64,000 bases of DNA from Acinetobacter terrestris (lineage in GTDB: Bacteria > Pseudomonadota > Gammaproteobacteria > Pseudomonadales > Moraxellaceae), in assembly GCF_004331155.1 (NCBI RefSeq), contig NZ_SJNZ01000016.1, positions 16,529 through 80,528 of the forward strand. The letters are read 5' to 3'. The position numbers were made by a program, and so were the translations under genes. Shown piece after piece: positions 1 to 9,159 of this stretch. The notes under the pieces are model-generated. The model worked only from the letters and a program-made list of their open reading frames with translations. It did not search any database and was not told the DNA's origin. Position 1 is the first letter of the stretch, and each line of letters begins with the position of its first letter.

Positions 1-173
1 AGAAAATATTCGCCATTAAGCAAAGGTCGTATTTCGAGGTTTTTTCAGATTAGAAACTTATATAATTTGATTGTATTGATCTAAATCCTATTGTTTTTTT
101 TAAATAAAAAATAAATTCCCTAGTTTAGCTAAGACCTGAAATGAATCATAAAACAGAAAAATCCTCTTAAATT
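1..173. other. AT-rich intergenic sequence at window start
   Basis: No coding frame with a usable start is seen. The right edge holds the weak hairpin that follows the leftward hypothetical gene (CCTC/GAGG at 163-181, with an A-rich run on its left that gives a U-run on the minus strand). Confidence 0.5.
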
Positions 174-812
174 TTATGAGGCATTGAGCTTTTGTAGAGA
201 AAAATTAATTTGCTTTAAACACTGATTCAAGTCATGAGAGGAAATACGACTTTCTTGTAATTCTGTAATCCATTGCATCTGACACAGTTTTAAATTGCGT
301 AAATCCTGAGTTTGCAAAATACGGTTAATTAGTTGTTTTGCCATTAAGCCACAGTTTTGTTGTAGGCGCTGTGCCATTAATTGTTTTACCTCTTCGAAGC
401 TTAATGCGTCTAAGCGCACTTCTATTTCATTTTGTGGTGCTGTCAGTTGAGAAATAGGTTCAACGATGCTTGAAAGAGAGGGAGATAAAACAGTTGTGCT
501 AATCGGTTCAGCAAACTTCTCTGCAAGTGTTGTTGGGGTTTGAGTCGGGAGGCTGGTTTCAATTTCACTCTTCATTTCAGCTGAAGAAACTGTGGTTTGA
601 GTTTGCTCAATAGCAGAATAGGTAATTAAACCCATATCGAGCAATTGTTGGAGCAATTCTGCAGATGCGATACGACGTTTAAACTGTTCATTAAGAAGAT
701 TAAAATCTTCTGTTCCAATGAGCAGTAACAGTCGGCGTTGCCGGGCATTCAAATCCATTGAACGTTGTTTTAAACTTTCAAGGCCTAATTGCGTTTTGTG
801 ATATTGAGACAT
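174..812 (-). CDS. Hypothetical protein, 212 aa
   Basis: I do not recognise a characterised family. The N-terminal 70 residues (LNARQRRLLLLIGT, then a helical stretch ending in LLDMGLI) look like a small helical or winged-helix-like module. Residues about 70-130 are a low-complexity linker rich in T, S, P and E. The C-terminal 80 residues are helical, with many Gln and Leu (VKQLMAQRLQQNCGLMAK). There is no signal peptide or membrane segment, so a cytoplasmic protein is likely. It is separated by about 90 bases from the exonuclease gene on the same strand and may be co-transcribed. The two-lobed layout with a disordered linker suggests a regulatory or adaptor protein, but that is only inference. 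Confidence 0.7.
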   Translation of the reverse strand: MSQYHKTQLGLESLKQRSMDLNARQRRLLLLIGTEDFNLLNEQFKRRIASAELLQQLLDMGLITYSAIEQTQTTVSSAEMKSEIETSLPTQTPTTLAEKFAEPISTTVLSPSLSSIVEPISQLTAPQNEIEVRLDALSFEEVKQLMAQRLQQNCGLMAKQLINRILQTQDLRNLKLCQMQWITELQESRISSHDLNQCLKQINFSLQKLNAS

Positions 813-900
813 GCCTTAATTTACGCTCCAAAATAAATTAAGGCAGATTATATTCAGTCATAATGACAATAATATGTAAAAAATATTACAAATCAAAAGA

Positions 901-1611
901 TTATAAGGTCACGATCTTTGCATTTTCGATTGCCTTACGTAAGTAAGGGTCTAGGTCTTCTTGACGAAGCAGCCATTGCATATAATCTGCGGGTAAATCC
1001 GCAATGGTAGTACCACGGTGTTTACCAAAATTAATGCTACGTGGAATACGCGCATCTTCAGATGCTTGATAAAGTTCTTCAATGGTTTTAATTTTTAGAT
1101 GATGGATTTCATGCATCAAAATATTCGCCGTTAAAATAATATCCATATCGGCACGGTGTGCTTTTTTAATCATATCGCGGGCTTTTGCGCTGCCTTTGGT
1201 AATCATATAAATGAGCGCGGAAATATTATGTGCTTCAGCATCGGGCCAAACTAAACGTGCAAGAGCAAGGGTACAAATGGCTTTAATGTTTTTGCAATCT
1301 ACGCCACATTTTTCAAGTGCACGAATATCGTAATCAATATTGTGACCAATAATATAAATGGTTTCATTTGGAAGGGTGAAAGTCTTATAGTGAGGCTGGT
1401 CGACTAATTCAGACTCTAAAATATGATGTACCGCCATCGCCGCATAAGAAATGGGTTCATCTACACGATAAAGCTGGTCAAAAATTTGGGTCTTATCGAG
1501 GGTCAGTTTGCCTTCATTAATTTCAACAGGGGCATACGCAATCTCAATCGGCTGTCCATTTAGTGTATGGGTTTCTGTATCGAGAATAATTGCTTGCATG
1601 ACCTGGTCCAT
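901..1611 (-). CDS. 3'-5' exonuclease (DEDDh family) with C-terminal DUF3820 domain
   Basis: A DnaQ/ExoX-like exonuclease core occupies roughly residues 5-175. The metal-binding acidic residues are visible in ILDTETHTL (motif I), GHNIDYDIRAL (motif II) and HRADMDIILT (motif III, with the His of the DEDDh subtype). The last 50 residues (INFGKHRGTTIADLPADYMQWLL) match the DUF3820 pattern FGKxxGxxxxDLPxxYLxWL. Such proteins are expected to trim 3' ends of DNA or RNA in the cytoplasm. Two start codons lie close together: Met1, with no clear Shine-Dalgarno sequence, and Met5 (MQAIILDTE), preceded by CCAGG. Family length favours Met5, at 1599. The substrate is not predictable from sequence. Confidence 0.85.
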   Translation of the reverse strand: MDQVMQAIILDTETHTLNGQPIEIAYAPVEINEGKLTLDKTQIFDQLYRVDEPISYAAMAVHHILESELVDQPHYKTFTLPNETIYIIGHNIDYDIRALEKCGVDCKNIKAICTLALARLVWPDAEAHNISALIYMITKGSAKARDMIKKAHRADMDIILTANILMHEIHHLKIKTIEELYQASEDARIPRSINFGKHRGTTIADLPADYMQWLLRQEDLDPYLRKAIENAKIVTL

Positions 1612-2191
1612 AACTGTAGCGGAAGTTTGAACAAATTTAACACTTTCAAATGTACTGACACAAACCGAAAACAGTGACTTTTAGCGATTCTTTCTTATTT
1701 CTGCCCAGAGATGATGTTTAAATCGTCTTGTTTTAATTTCTCGCTCGAAATGTCTGTTTAAGCAACCGTAAAAATACACTTTGATTTCGGCTTAATTCAT
1801 TGAGTTTATGAACGCGGGCACTATAAATTTGATAATAATTTTAAATAAAGTTTGATGAATATTCTGTTAGCAATTAATAAAATTAAAAACGATGTGAACT
1901 TAGTTAATGAGTTTTATTTTTTAATGCTTGTTCAAATTAACTAAACAGAATTTAAGAATAATAAGATGAATAGTTGTATATTCCACCCAATCAAAAGTGT
2001 TGAATTTTTGTAAACATGACTGAATTATAATTTTATAAATCAATAACTTAAACTATATAAATAATTATTCAATTTTATTGTGCTTATTTGGTCGGAAATT
2101 CTCTTGTTCAAAATCAAGAATAAAGGTAATAGTTCTTATCTACATGATATTTGAATCATCACAACAAAAAAATGTATAGGGAAATGCAAAC
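1612..2191. other. 580-base AT-rich intergenic region
   Basis: This lies between the leftward exonuclease and rightward lipase genes, so it must carry both promoters. It is very AT-rich and contains no ORF with a ribosome binding site. I see no strong inverted repeat and no confidently placed -35/-10 pair. Confidence 0.5.
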
Positions 2192-3418
2192 ATGAAAAAA
2201 ACATTGCTTACGGTGTTAATGAGTAGTTCTGTCCTATTTTTAACTGCATGTGGAAGTGACGATAACGATTCGGTCTTCAATGGCCCAAATAATGGAATTC
2301 CGGTCAATAATATCCAAGATCCTGTAGTGAAGGTGACAGCCTATACTGGAGATGGTATGCCGGAAGTAGCTGCAGATAGCCAGCTGATGACATATAAAAT
2401 GCTAGGAGTGGATAATAAAGAAGTTATGGCAACAGCTTTAGTATTTGTTCCAACAACTGTACAACCTGCAAATGGTTGGCCGATTGTGGCTTGGGCACAT
2501 GGAACTACAGGGGTAGCAGATAAATGTGCACCAAGTCAGCAAGGCCTAAAGGGCACTCAATACCTTCTACAAAAATTGCTTGCAGCAGGCTATGTGGTCG
2601 TGGCCCCGGATTATGAAGGTTTGGGTTCACCAGGCAATCACCCGTTCCTACATTTAAAAAGTGAAGCGTATTCGATTACTGATGCAGTCGTGGCAACACG
2701 TGAGTACCTAAATCGGCAAGGTAAAAAAGCTGCTCCACAATGGGTAACGATTGGCCATTCTCAAGGCGGGCACGCTGCTTTGGGTGCAGCACAGTATGCT
2801 TCAAGAGCAAAGCTTGATTATAAGGGAACGATTGCTATTGCACCGGCATCAAACCTTGCAGCAATATTGCAGGGAGGTGAAAATGCGGTGAAAGATCAGC
2901 CTACAAATATACAAATACCTGTTTTAGCGTCTTTAGATACATATACTTCTTTGATTGTTGCTGGAATGCAAGAGCATAAGATTTCGGTCAGTTATGCTGA
3001 TGTCTTTAAAGCAGATACTGCAAAAATTGCACCTATTGCAGAAATAGAATGTTCAGATCTGGTGGGGGCAGCTTTGGGTAAAGGCATGACGGATTATGTT
3101 TCATTACCTGAGCATTTGGGTTCCTTGAATGGTTATGGGCGAAATCAGGATAACTTTATGTTGATCCCGGTGATTCAAAACTTCTTAGCCAAAGATTCAC
3201 AGCCAGGTACAGTAAAACTAAGTCAGCCAGTTATTATTTATCAAGGTGGAAATGACCCGACAGTGCCTCAAGCAGCAACTGATCTGCTGAAAGCAAATGC
3301 AGAAGCTAAAGGAACGAAAATTCAATATATAACCAATGCAGACTGGGACCATGGTACGGTGTATACATCTAACTTTGACAGTTTTGTAGCCAATGTTAAA
3401 ACTCTGTTTGCACAATAG
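2192..3418 (+). CDS. Alpha/beta-hydrolase lipoprotein, secretory-lipase-like
   Basis: The protein starts with a lipoprotein signal peptide: positively charged KK, a hydrophobic core and the lipobox LTAC, giving a lipidated Cys at about residue 20 and an outer-membrane or periplasmic location. The rest is an alpha/beta hydrolase. VAWAHGTTG is the oxyanion-hole strand, GHSQGGHAAL carries the nucleophile elbow Ser, and GNDPTVPQ and DWDHGT probably supply the acid and His. The layout resembles secreted triacylglycerol lipases or esterases (the LIP family). It sits alone between long non-coding stretches and so is probably monocistronic. Its 408 aa length is normal for the family. The acyl or ester substrate is not determinable here. 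Confidence 0.85.
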   Translation: MKKTLLTVLMSSSVLFLTACGSDDNDSVFNGPNNGIPVNNIQDPVVKVTAYTGDGMPEVAADSQLMTYKMLGVDNKEVMATALVFVPTTVQPANGWPIVAWAHGTTGVADKCAPSQQGLKGTQYLLQKLLAAGYVVVAPDYEGLGSPGNHPFLHLKSEAYSITDAVVATREYLNRQGKKAAPQWVTIGHSQGGHAALGAAQYASRAKLDYKGTIAIAPASNLAAILQGGENAVKDQPTNIQIPVLASLDTYTSLIVAGMQEHKISVSYADVFKADTAKIAPIAEIECSDLVGAALGKGMTDYVSLPEHLGSLNGYGRNQDNFMLIPVIQNFLAKDSQPGTVKLSQPVIIYQGGNDPTVPQAATDLLKANAEAKGTKIQYITNADWDHGTVYTSNFDSFVANVKTLFAQ

Positions 3419-3613
3419 TCCTTAACTTTTTGATGAGTTTCTGTTTAGAAAGCAGCCGAGATTTGACCTTGGCTATATAAAGGATAAGGAATGTTGAATC
3501 TTTAATGCCAATTCAATAACTTGATTTGACTTAAATAGCTCATGTTTCATATTTACATGAGCTATTTTTATTTAAAACTGAGCAAAGTTCATTCTCGATA
3601 TTTATAAACTTCA

Positions 3614-3622
3614 TGCTACAAT
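3614..3622 (+). promoter_or_regulatory. Possible extended -10 promoter of glyA
   Basis: TGCTACAAT gives an extended -10 (TG plus TACAAT) about 50 bases before glyA. No good -35 is found at 17 bases (the best is the TTCATT/TTCTCG region), as is common for extended -10 promoters. Confidence 0.4.
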
Positions 3623-3673
3623 ACGCGCCAATCTTAGCACGGCTTAAAAGCCCTAATTTATAGGACCTCGCTA

Positions 3674-4927
3674 ATGTTTGCCAATATCTCGATTTCTGAA
3701 TTTGACCCAGAATTAGCTAAAGCAATTGATGCTGAAGGTGAGCGCCAAGAAGTGCACATCGAGCTAATCGCTTCTGAAAACTATTGCTCTCCAGCAGTTA
3801 TGGAAGCTCAGGGTTCAAAACTCACTAACAAATATGCGGAAGGCTACCCTGGTAAACGCTATTATGGCGGTTGCGAATATGTAGACATCATCGAACAATT
3901 GGCGATTGACCGTGCTAAAGAACTCTTTGGTGCTGACTATGCTAACGTTCAGCCACATGCTGGTTCACAAGCAAACTCTGCTGTTTACCTAGCGCTTCTT
4001 AACCCGGGCGATACAGTTTTGGGTATGAGCTTGGCTCACGGTGGTCACTTGACTCACGGGGCTAAAGTTAGCTTCTCTGGTAAAACATATAACGCGGTTC
4101 AGTACGGCTTAAATGTTGAAACTGGCGAGATCGATTACGAAGAAGTTGAACGTTTGGCTGTAGAACACAAGCCACGCATGATCGTTGCTGGTTTCTCTGC
4201 ATATAGCCAAATTGTAGATTGGCAACGTTTCCGTGAAATCGCGGACAAAGTTGGCGCTTACCTGTTTGTAGATATGGCTCACGTTGCAGGTCTTGTTGCT
4301 GCGGGTGTTTACCCAAGCCCAGTACAAATTGCTGACGTTACAACAACAACTACGCATAAAACACTTCGTGGCCCACGTTCAGGTTTAATCCTGGCTAAAG
4401 CAAACGAAGAGATTGAGAAAAAACTTCAATCTGCAGTATTCCCAGGTAACCAAGGCGGTCCACTGGTTCATGCTATTGCAGCTAAAGCAATCTGCTTTAA
4501 AGAAGCGATGGCGCCTGAATACAAAGAATATCAAAAACAAGTTGTGGTAAATGCTAAAGCAATGGCTGAAGTATTAATCGCACGTGGTTATGACGTTGTT
4601 TCTGGTGGTACTGAAAACCACTTGTTCCTATTGTCTTTAATTAAACAAGACATTACAGGTAAAGAAGCGGATGCCTGGTTAGGTGCTGCTCACATTACTG
4701 TGAACAAAAACTCTGTACCAAACGATCCACGCTCTCCGTTTGTGACTTCTGGTATCCGTATTGGTACTCCAGCAGTAACAACACGTGGTTTTGGTGAAGC
4801 TGAAGTACGTGAACTTGCTGGCTGGATCGCTGACATCCTGGATGCCAAAGGCGACGAAGCGGTAATTGCGAAGGTTAAAGAAAAAGTTGCAACTGTCTGT
4901 GCTAAATTTCCTGTTTACGCAAAATAA
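3674..4927 (+). CDS. glyA: Serine hydroxymethyltransferase
   Basis: This PLP enzyme interconverts serine plus tetrahydrofolate with glycine plus 5,10-methylene-tetrahydrofolate, the main cellular source of one-carbon units. Its 417 aa length equals the usual bacterial GlyA. The N-terminal signature ([21 protein letters not shown]) and [13 protein letters not shown] are intact. [15 protein letters not shown] contains the Schiff-base lysine, near residue 229. The gene has its own extended -10 and a strong terminator directly after it, so it is transcribed alone. Codon use is strongly biased, as expected for a highly expressed gene. Confidence 0.98.
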   Translation: MFANISISEFDPELAKAIDAEGERQEVHIELIASENYCSPAVMEAQGSKLTNKYAEGYPGKRYYGGCEYVDIIEQLAIDRAKELFGADYANVQPHAGSQANSAVYLALLNPGDTVLGMSLAHGGHLTHGAKVSFSGKTYNAVQYGLNVETGEIDYEEVERLAVEHKPRMIVAGFSAYSQIVDWQRFREIADKVGAYLFVDMAHVAGLVAAGVYPSPVQIADVTTTTTHKTLRGPRSGLILAKANEEIEKKLQSAVFPGNQGGPLVHAIAAKAICFKEAMAPEYKEYQKQVVVNAKAMAEVLIARGYDVVSGGTENHLFLLSLIKQDITGKEADAWLGAAHITVNKNSVPNDPRSPFVTSGIRIGTPAVTTRGFGEAEVRELAGWIADILDAKGDEAVIAKVKEKVATVCAKFPVYAK

Positions 4928-4942
4928 GTGAACAACTTGAGA

Positions 4943-4966
4943 AGCCCCCTCAAGGGGGCTTTTTTT
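4943..4966 (+). terminator. Rho-independent terminator of glyA
   Basis: The arms AGCCCCCT and AGGGGGCT (8 bp, 2-nt spacing) are followed by seven T. Confidence 0.93.
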
Positions 4967-5092
4967 ATATATGATCAAAAGTCATATTTTTCAAATATCA
5001 TATTTCTGCTATAACAGAATAATACTCCATAAAAGATATAACTCATTTTGCTATTGCTGTAATGACATCTTTCTTTCAAAGGAATCAGGTAA

Positions 5093-5497
5093 ATGGCTAA
5101 ACCAACAATTATTATTTCACAACAAGATCTTCAGCGTTTAGAAACCATGCTTGATCATCAATCTAAACTGAGCCCAACCATGCAACATCTTGAAGATGAG
5201 CTTGCGCGTGCTGATGTTGTTGCTCCCCAAGACGTCCCTGAAAATGTAGTGACCATGAATGCGCGTGTGCGTATTGTTATTGCGCCAGCTCGCGAATCTA
5301 CGGATATTACCCTGGTTTATCCACATGATTTTCGCGGTGAAAAAGGACAAGTCAATGTACTTGCACCGGTAGGCGCAGCAATTTTGGGCTTGGCAGAAGG
5401 GCAGGAAATTGAATGGCCACAGCCTGATGGTCATTTAATGAAAGTGAAGATTGAAAAAGTGTTGTATCAGCCAGAACGTGCCGGCGATTATCTATAG
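5093..5497 (+). CDS. rnk: Regulator of nucleoside diphosphate kinase (Rnk)
   Basis: This is a GreA/GreB-like transcription factor. The C-terminal half (VRIVIAPARES, then VYPHDF, NVLAPVGAAILGLAEGQEIEW) is the FKBP-like GreA C-terminal fold. The N-terminal helical arm (QQDLQRLETMLDHQS) is short, as in Rnk, which binds RNA polymerase but lacks the long coiled coil and acidic tip of GreA. Its 134 aa length is typical. In E. coli, Rnk influences NDP kinase levels and polysaccharide production. A sequence near AAAGGA precedes the ATG. The gene stands alone between two terminators. Confidence 0.93.
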   Translation: MAKPTIIISQQDLQRLETMLDHQSKLSPTMQHLEDELARADVVAPQDVPENVVTMNARVRIVIAPARESTDITLVYPHDFRGEKGQVNVLAPVGAAILGLAEGQEIEWPQPDGHLMKVKIEKVLYQPERAGDYL

Positions 5498-5510
5498 TCT
5501 TTAAATGATA

Positions 5511-5543
5511 AAAATGCTGCGTATATGAGACGCAGCATTTTTA
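5511..5543 (+). terminator. Terminator of rnk
   Basis: AAAATGCTGCGT pairs with ACGCAGCATTTT (12 bp, 7-nt loop), followed by a T-rich run. Confidence 0.88.
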
Positions 5544-5595
5544 TTGAACTTTACTGAACAACAAATATTGTTTAAACGAATAGTCTTGAAGCCAT

Positions 5596-5628
5596 AAAAA
5601 AGGCAAAGTAAAAACTTTGCCTTTTTTT
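5596..5628 (-). terminator. Bidirectional terminator between rnk and slyD
   Basis: AAAAAAGGCAAAG and CTTTGCCTTTTTTT form a hairpin with A- and T-runs on both sides. It stops slyD transcripts on the minus strand and backs up the rnk terminator on the plus strand. Confidence 0.9.
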
Positions 5629-5642
5629 GATCTGTACCGATC

Positions 5643-6125
5643 TTAGTGGTGGTGACCACCAGCGCCGTGTACATGACCGTGTTCTAATTCTTCAGCAGAA
5701 GCTTCACGAATTTCAATGATTTCAACTTCAAAAGTTAAATCTTGACCAGCAAGCGGGAAGTTTGCATCAACAACAATGTTGTCGCCTTCAACAGCTTTAA
5801 CAGTCACGATTTGAACGCCGTCATCAGTTTGAGCTTGGAACTGCATGCCCGCTTGGATGTTATCTACACCTTGGAACATTTGAGCAGGAACTTCTTGTAC
5901 TAGTTCTGGGTTGTATTCGCCATAACCTTCAGCAGCAGGAACGTTTACTGTGAATTTTTCACCAACAGTTTTGCCTTCCAAAGCATTTTCTAAACCAGGG
6001 ATGATGTTACCTGCACCGTGCAAATATGCAAGTGGTTCACCTTGTGATTGGTCGAGAGTTTCGCCTTCTGCGTTAGTCAACGTGTAGTGGAAAGAAACCA
6101 CGAGGTCATTTGCAATAGCAGTCAT
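5643..6125 (-). CDS. slyD: FKBP-type peptidyl-prolyl isomerase SlyD
   Basis: This is a cytoplasmic prolyl isomerase, chaperone and metal-binding protein, involved in nickel supply to metalloenzymes in E. coli. The FKBP core begins at NDLVVSFHYTL and includes YLHGAGNIIPGLENALEG. The insert-in-flap chaperone domain follows (YGEYNPELVQEVP), and the FKBP strand returns as LAGQDLTFEVEIIEI. The tail EELEHGHVHGAGGHHH is a short form of the SlyD His-rich metal-binding tail. I chose the internal ATG (MTAIANDLVV, 160 aa) because it aligns with SlyD starts and has GGATCA upstream. A longer 172-aa reading from 6161 is possible but adds residues the family lacks. Confidence 0.93.
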   Translation of the reverse strand: MTAIANDLVVSFHYTLTNAEGETLDQSQGEPLAYLHGAGNIIPGLENALEGKTVGEKFTVNVPAAEGYGEYNPELVQEVPAQMFQGVDNIQAGMQFQAQTDDGVQIVTVKAVEGDNIVVDANFPLAGQDLTFEVEIIEIREASAEELEHGHVHGAGGHHH

Positions 6126-6260
6126 GTTATTGATCCATTCAATTTTTAAAGGAGACATCATAAAGTGAAAAGCAGATTTTGTAGATGATATTTATCAAAA
6201 AATTGCATTTTCTACGTTTTTAATGACATTTGGTTAATAATAGGGACGCTTTTTAAAATT

Positions 6261-7547
6261 TCAATGCAATTTTATCTTTGGACCTGTTTTTCTTGTGACA
6301 AAATCCTTAGCGGTCAAAAGGCCGGCATGGGGGTAGCCATGAATAGCGGCTTGATGCAGTCGATATAAAGAGATATACATCGATTTCGCAATAAAACCTT
6401 GCACATTGACTTGTCCGAGTAATTCGCCGACGGCTTTATTGTGGCTTAATGACACCAGTGAGCCTTTGTCGGAAAATTTGAACATTGGCTGTGGTTTGCC
6501 TTGAATCCGGGCTTTCATGGCATCCACCAGAAAACTGGCTTGCTGGCTAGCCACTTGAGCGCGCGGGCCGAGTACAGCTTCGTCAGCAGCGGGCTGGCAA
6601 TGGGCACAGTCGCCAAAAGCAAAAACGTTCGGATCGGATAGGGTTTGCAGTGTTGCATACACTTTGAGGCGCTGAATATTGTCTTTTTCAAAGCCGGTTA
6701 ATTGTTCTAGCACCGCAGGCGCTTTAATTCCTGCCGCCCAGACTTTCAGTTCTGCCTCAATTGATGTTCCATCAGCAAAATAGACTTTGTCCTGATCGAC
6801 TTTTGCAACCCGATGTTTGGTCAGTACCTTAATTCCAAATTGCTCTAATTGATGGCTGGTATGTTTGGCGATCGTCTCGGAAAGCGCTGGCAAGACACGG
6901 TCGGCAGCTTCAATCACGGTAATATTGACATTTTTCGGGTCAATTTTATTTAAGCCATATTTAAAGAATGTCTGTTTGGCTTGATACAGCTCAGCTGCAA
7001 GTTCGATCCCGGTTGCGCCTGCACCAATAATCGCGATATTCAAGGCACGCGTAGTTTCATGGTTTTGTGCTTCTAAATATAAATGCAGTAAATCTTGCTG
7101 AAACACATCGGCCTGTTTTCGGCTGTCGAGGAAATGACAGTGCTGTTTCACGCCTTCGGTATTAAAGTCATTCGATGTCGAACCCACGGCAATAATCAGC
7201 GTGTCATAATCCAGACGAATATTTTTTTGAATCTGATCGGGTCTAGATAACTGCGCTGCTTCAAGCGTGATTTGTTTGGCTGTCTGATCAATTTCAGTAA
7301 AGTTGCCTAAGACAAACTCATAATGATGTTTGGAGGCATGGGCGAAATAATTGGTTTCTTCAGTATGTGGATTAAGTGTACCCGCAGCAATTTCATGTAA
7401 AAGCGGTTTCCAGATATGGGTGAGTTTCTGGTCAACCAAGGTGATTTTTGCTTTATTGCTTTTACCTAAGGTATTGCCCAGTTGGGTGGCCAGTTCCAAA
7501 CCGCCTGCGCCACCACCCACAATTACAATTTTATGTAGATTACTCAT
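6261..7547 (-). CDS. ndh: Type II NADH dehydrogenase / NAD(P)/FAD-dependent oxidoreductase
   Basis: This is a membrane-associated flavoprotein that passes electrons from NADH to quinone without pumping protons. The FAD-binding Rossmann motif GGGAGGLELATQLG is at the N-terminus. The second dinucleotide (NADH) fold is IIGAGATGIELAAEL near residue 175. VFAFGDCAHC is the second FAD motif. The 428 aa length fits NDH-2, and the C-terminal 40 residues are probably the amphipathic membrane anchor. AGGTC lies 6-7 bases before the ATG. The dacC terminator lies just upstream, so ndh has its own promoter in the roughly 120-base gap. Confidence 0.92.
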   Translation of the reverse strand: MSNLHKIVIVGGGAGGLELATQLGNTLGKSNKAKITLVDQKLTHIWKPLLHEIAAGTLNPHTEETNYFAHASKHHYEFVLGNFTEIDQTAKQITLEAAQLSRPDQIQKNIRLDYDTLIIAVGSTSNDFNTEGVKQHCHFLDSRKQADVFQQDLLHLYLEAQNHETTRALNIAIIGAGATGIELAAELYQAKQTFFKYGLNKIDPKNVNITVIEAADRVLPALSETIAKHTSHQLEQFGIKVLTKHRVAKVDQDKVYFADGTSIEAELKVWAAGIKAPAVLEQLTGFEKDNIQRLKVYATLQTLSDPNVFAFGDCAHCQPAADEAVLGPRAQVASQQASFLVDAMKARIQGKPQPMFKFSDKGSLVSLSHNKAVGELLGQVNVQGFIAKSMYISLYRLHQAAIHGYPHAGLLTAKDFVTRKTGPKIKLH

Positions 7548-7576
7548 TTTTGACCTATTTGTTATTTTAAAGACGA

Positions 7577-7608
7577 AAAAAAGAAGATGGCATCAATATG
7601 CCATCTTC
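7577..7608 (-). terminator. Terminator of dacC
   Basis: GAAGATGGCAT pairs with ATGCCATCTTC (11 bp, 4-nt loop). The A-run on its left gives a U-run for minus-strand transcripts. It sits between dacC and ndh. Confidence 0.85.
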
Positions 7609-7669
7609 AATTCATTGCTTTTGTTTAGATTGTTATACAGCTTACATAAAATAAAGAAATGTCACGCAA

Positions 7670-8980
7670 TTAGCCTAGAGGATAAGTTTTAACTTCGACT
7701 TCATCACTGGAAAAAAAAGTGAAAAGCTGTTTAAACCAAATCGCAATTTTCTGGAAGAAATTGGCTTCTTCAATTTGCACGTCATTTTCAATGTCAATGG
7801 TTCGAATCAGCTGGTTATTTTGATAAACCTGCACGGTCGCCAGCTGCATGACTTTAGCTAATGGGGCAGTCAGGAATTTTTCTTTGATTTCGACATTTAG
7901 GTGGGTTTTGGTTTCTTGTAATGGGTTAATCACCTGAATGGTTCCATTGCCTGTATTCAGCATAATGCGCTGGTTCACGGTGTCATAGGTTTGCAGATCA
8001 ATCGCATAAGGCTGGTCATATAAAGAAGTCGTCACAATCTGCGGTTTGCTGGTTTCCAGTTTGAACATTTTTAACGTCGATTTAATCACCGGTAATTCAG
8101 CAATCAGCTGCTTGTCTTTAATCGCAACTTCATTGCGGGTATAGGTATAAGCCATGTTCAGCAGGGTGTGGGCAACTTCAGCACGTTTTAAAGCATTTTT
8201 TGTGCCCATGACCACCACAATCAGACGGCGTTCCGGCAGTGCCGGATTACCGGTAGAGCGGTGCGCTGTGAGTGCCAGGTTATAGCCGGCAGCTTTGGTA
8301 AAGCCAGTTTTTAAACCATCCACACTTGGGTCAAATTTAAGCGCCAGATTGGTTGCACGGTGAAAACGCTGGTTATAACTGAAACTTGGCATCACTGAAT
8401 AATGCAAGTATTCAGGGGTCTGTAATGCAAGTGCCTGACCCAGAAGAGCCATGTCATGTGCTGAGGAAAAATGATCTGGCATGGTAATACCAGGCGCATT
8501 AGCAAAATGTGTATCATTCATTTCCAAGGCTTTTGCCTCTTTATTCATGCGTTCAACGAAAGCTGGAACATTACCTGAAATACGTTCAGCTAAAGTCACG
8601 GCCGCATCATTGGCTGACATTACGATCAAACCTGCCAGAAGCTGATCAACGGAAATCTGTTCACCTTCTTTTAAGTACATCTGTGATTCATCCCACTGCA
8701 CCATTTTTACCACGGGGGTTGCAGTAATGATTTCATCCTTTTTTAAACGACCCGCTTCAATTTCTTTGAGTGCTATATAAGCCACCATCATTTTGGTCAT
8801 GGATGCGGGTGCACGTTGCACGTGGCTATTGTGCTCGGCAATGACTTGTCCGGATTGGGTATCCAGAATGGTCCAGGCCGGCGCTTCAACGCTTTCCGGA
8901 ACAAGGTTCAGTAATGCGGCATTGACTATCGTGGAGCACAATAAACTAAGAGATGCGAGGAGGTAGATGACAGCTTTCAA
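7670..8980 (-). CDS. dacC: D-alanyl-D-alanine carboxypeptidase (PBP5/6 family)
   Basis: This periplasmic serine DD-carboxypeptidase trims the terminal D-Ala from peptidoglycan stem peptides. The catalytic motifs are complete: SMTK (residues 60-63), SAN (122-124) and KTG (224-226). A C-terminal beta domain and an amphipathic anchor (EANFFQKIAIWFKQLF) follow. I chose a TTG start at 8980 because AAAGGA lies 6 bases upstream. It yields a clean signal peptide (MKAVIYLLASLSLL, cleavage after VNA); the 19 residues upstream in the longer frame would spoil it. Family length (about 390-440 aa) fits the 436 aa reading. A terminator separates it from ndh. Confidence 0.94.
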   Translation of the reverse strand: MKAVIYLLASLSLLCSTIVNAALLNLVPESVEAPAWTILDTQSGQVIAEHNSHVQRAPASMTKMMVAYIALKEIEAGRLKKDEIITATPVVKMVQWDESQMYLKEGEQISVDQLLAGLIVMSANDAAVTLAERISGNVPAFVERMNKEAKALEMNDTHFANAPGITMPDHFSSAHDMALLGQALALQTPEYLHYSVMPSFSYNQRFHRATNLALKFDPSVDGLKTGFTKAAGYNLALTAHRSTGNPALPERRLIVVVMGTKNALKRAEVAHTLLNMAYTYTRNEVAIKDKQLIAELPVIKSTLKMFKLETSKPQIVTTSLYDQPYAIDLQTYDTVNQRIMLNTGNGTIQVINPLQETKTHLNVEIKEKFLTAPLAKVMQLATVQVYQNNQLIRTIDIENDVQIEEANFFQKIAIWFKQLFTFFSSDEVEVKTYPLG

Positions 8981-9159
8981 TGATGTTCCTTTATTTGCCA
9001 ATCCATTGACTTTAAAAACGCAAAAAATATTGGGCATGCTATGCCTTTTTTTTAACTATGGCTAGTCGGAATTGTAGACAATTGCGACAGTTCGCATTGC
9101 TTTACAAAAAAATGCTAAGCTAATTGCCAAGATACCTTTTTTATTTTGTATTGCCCATT

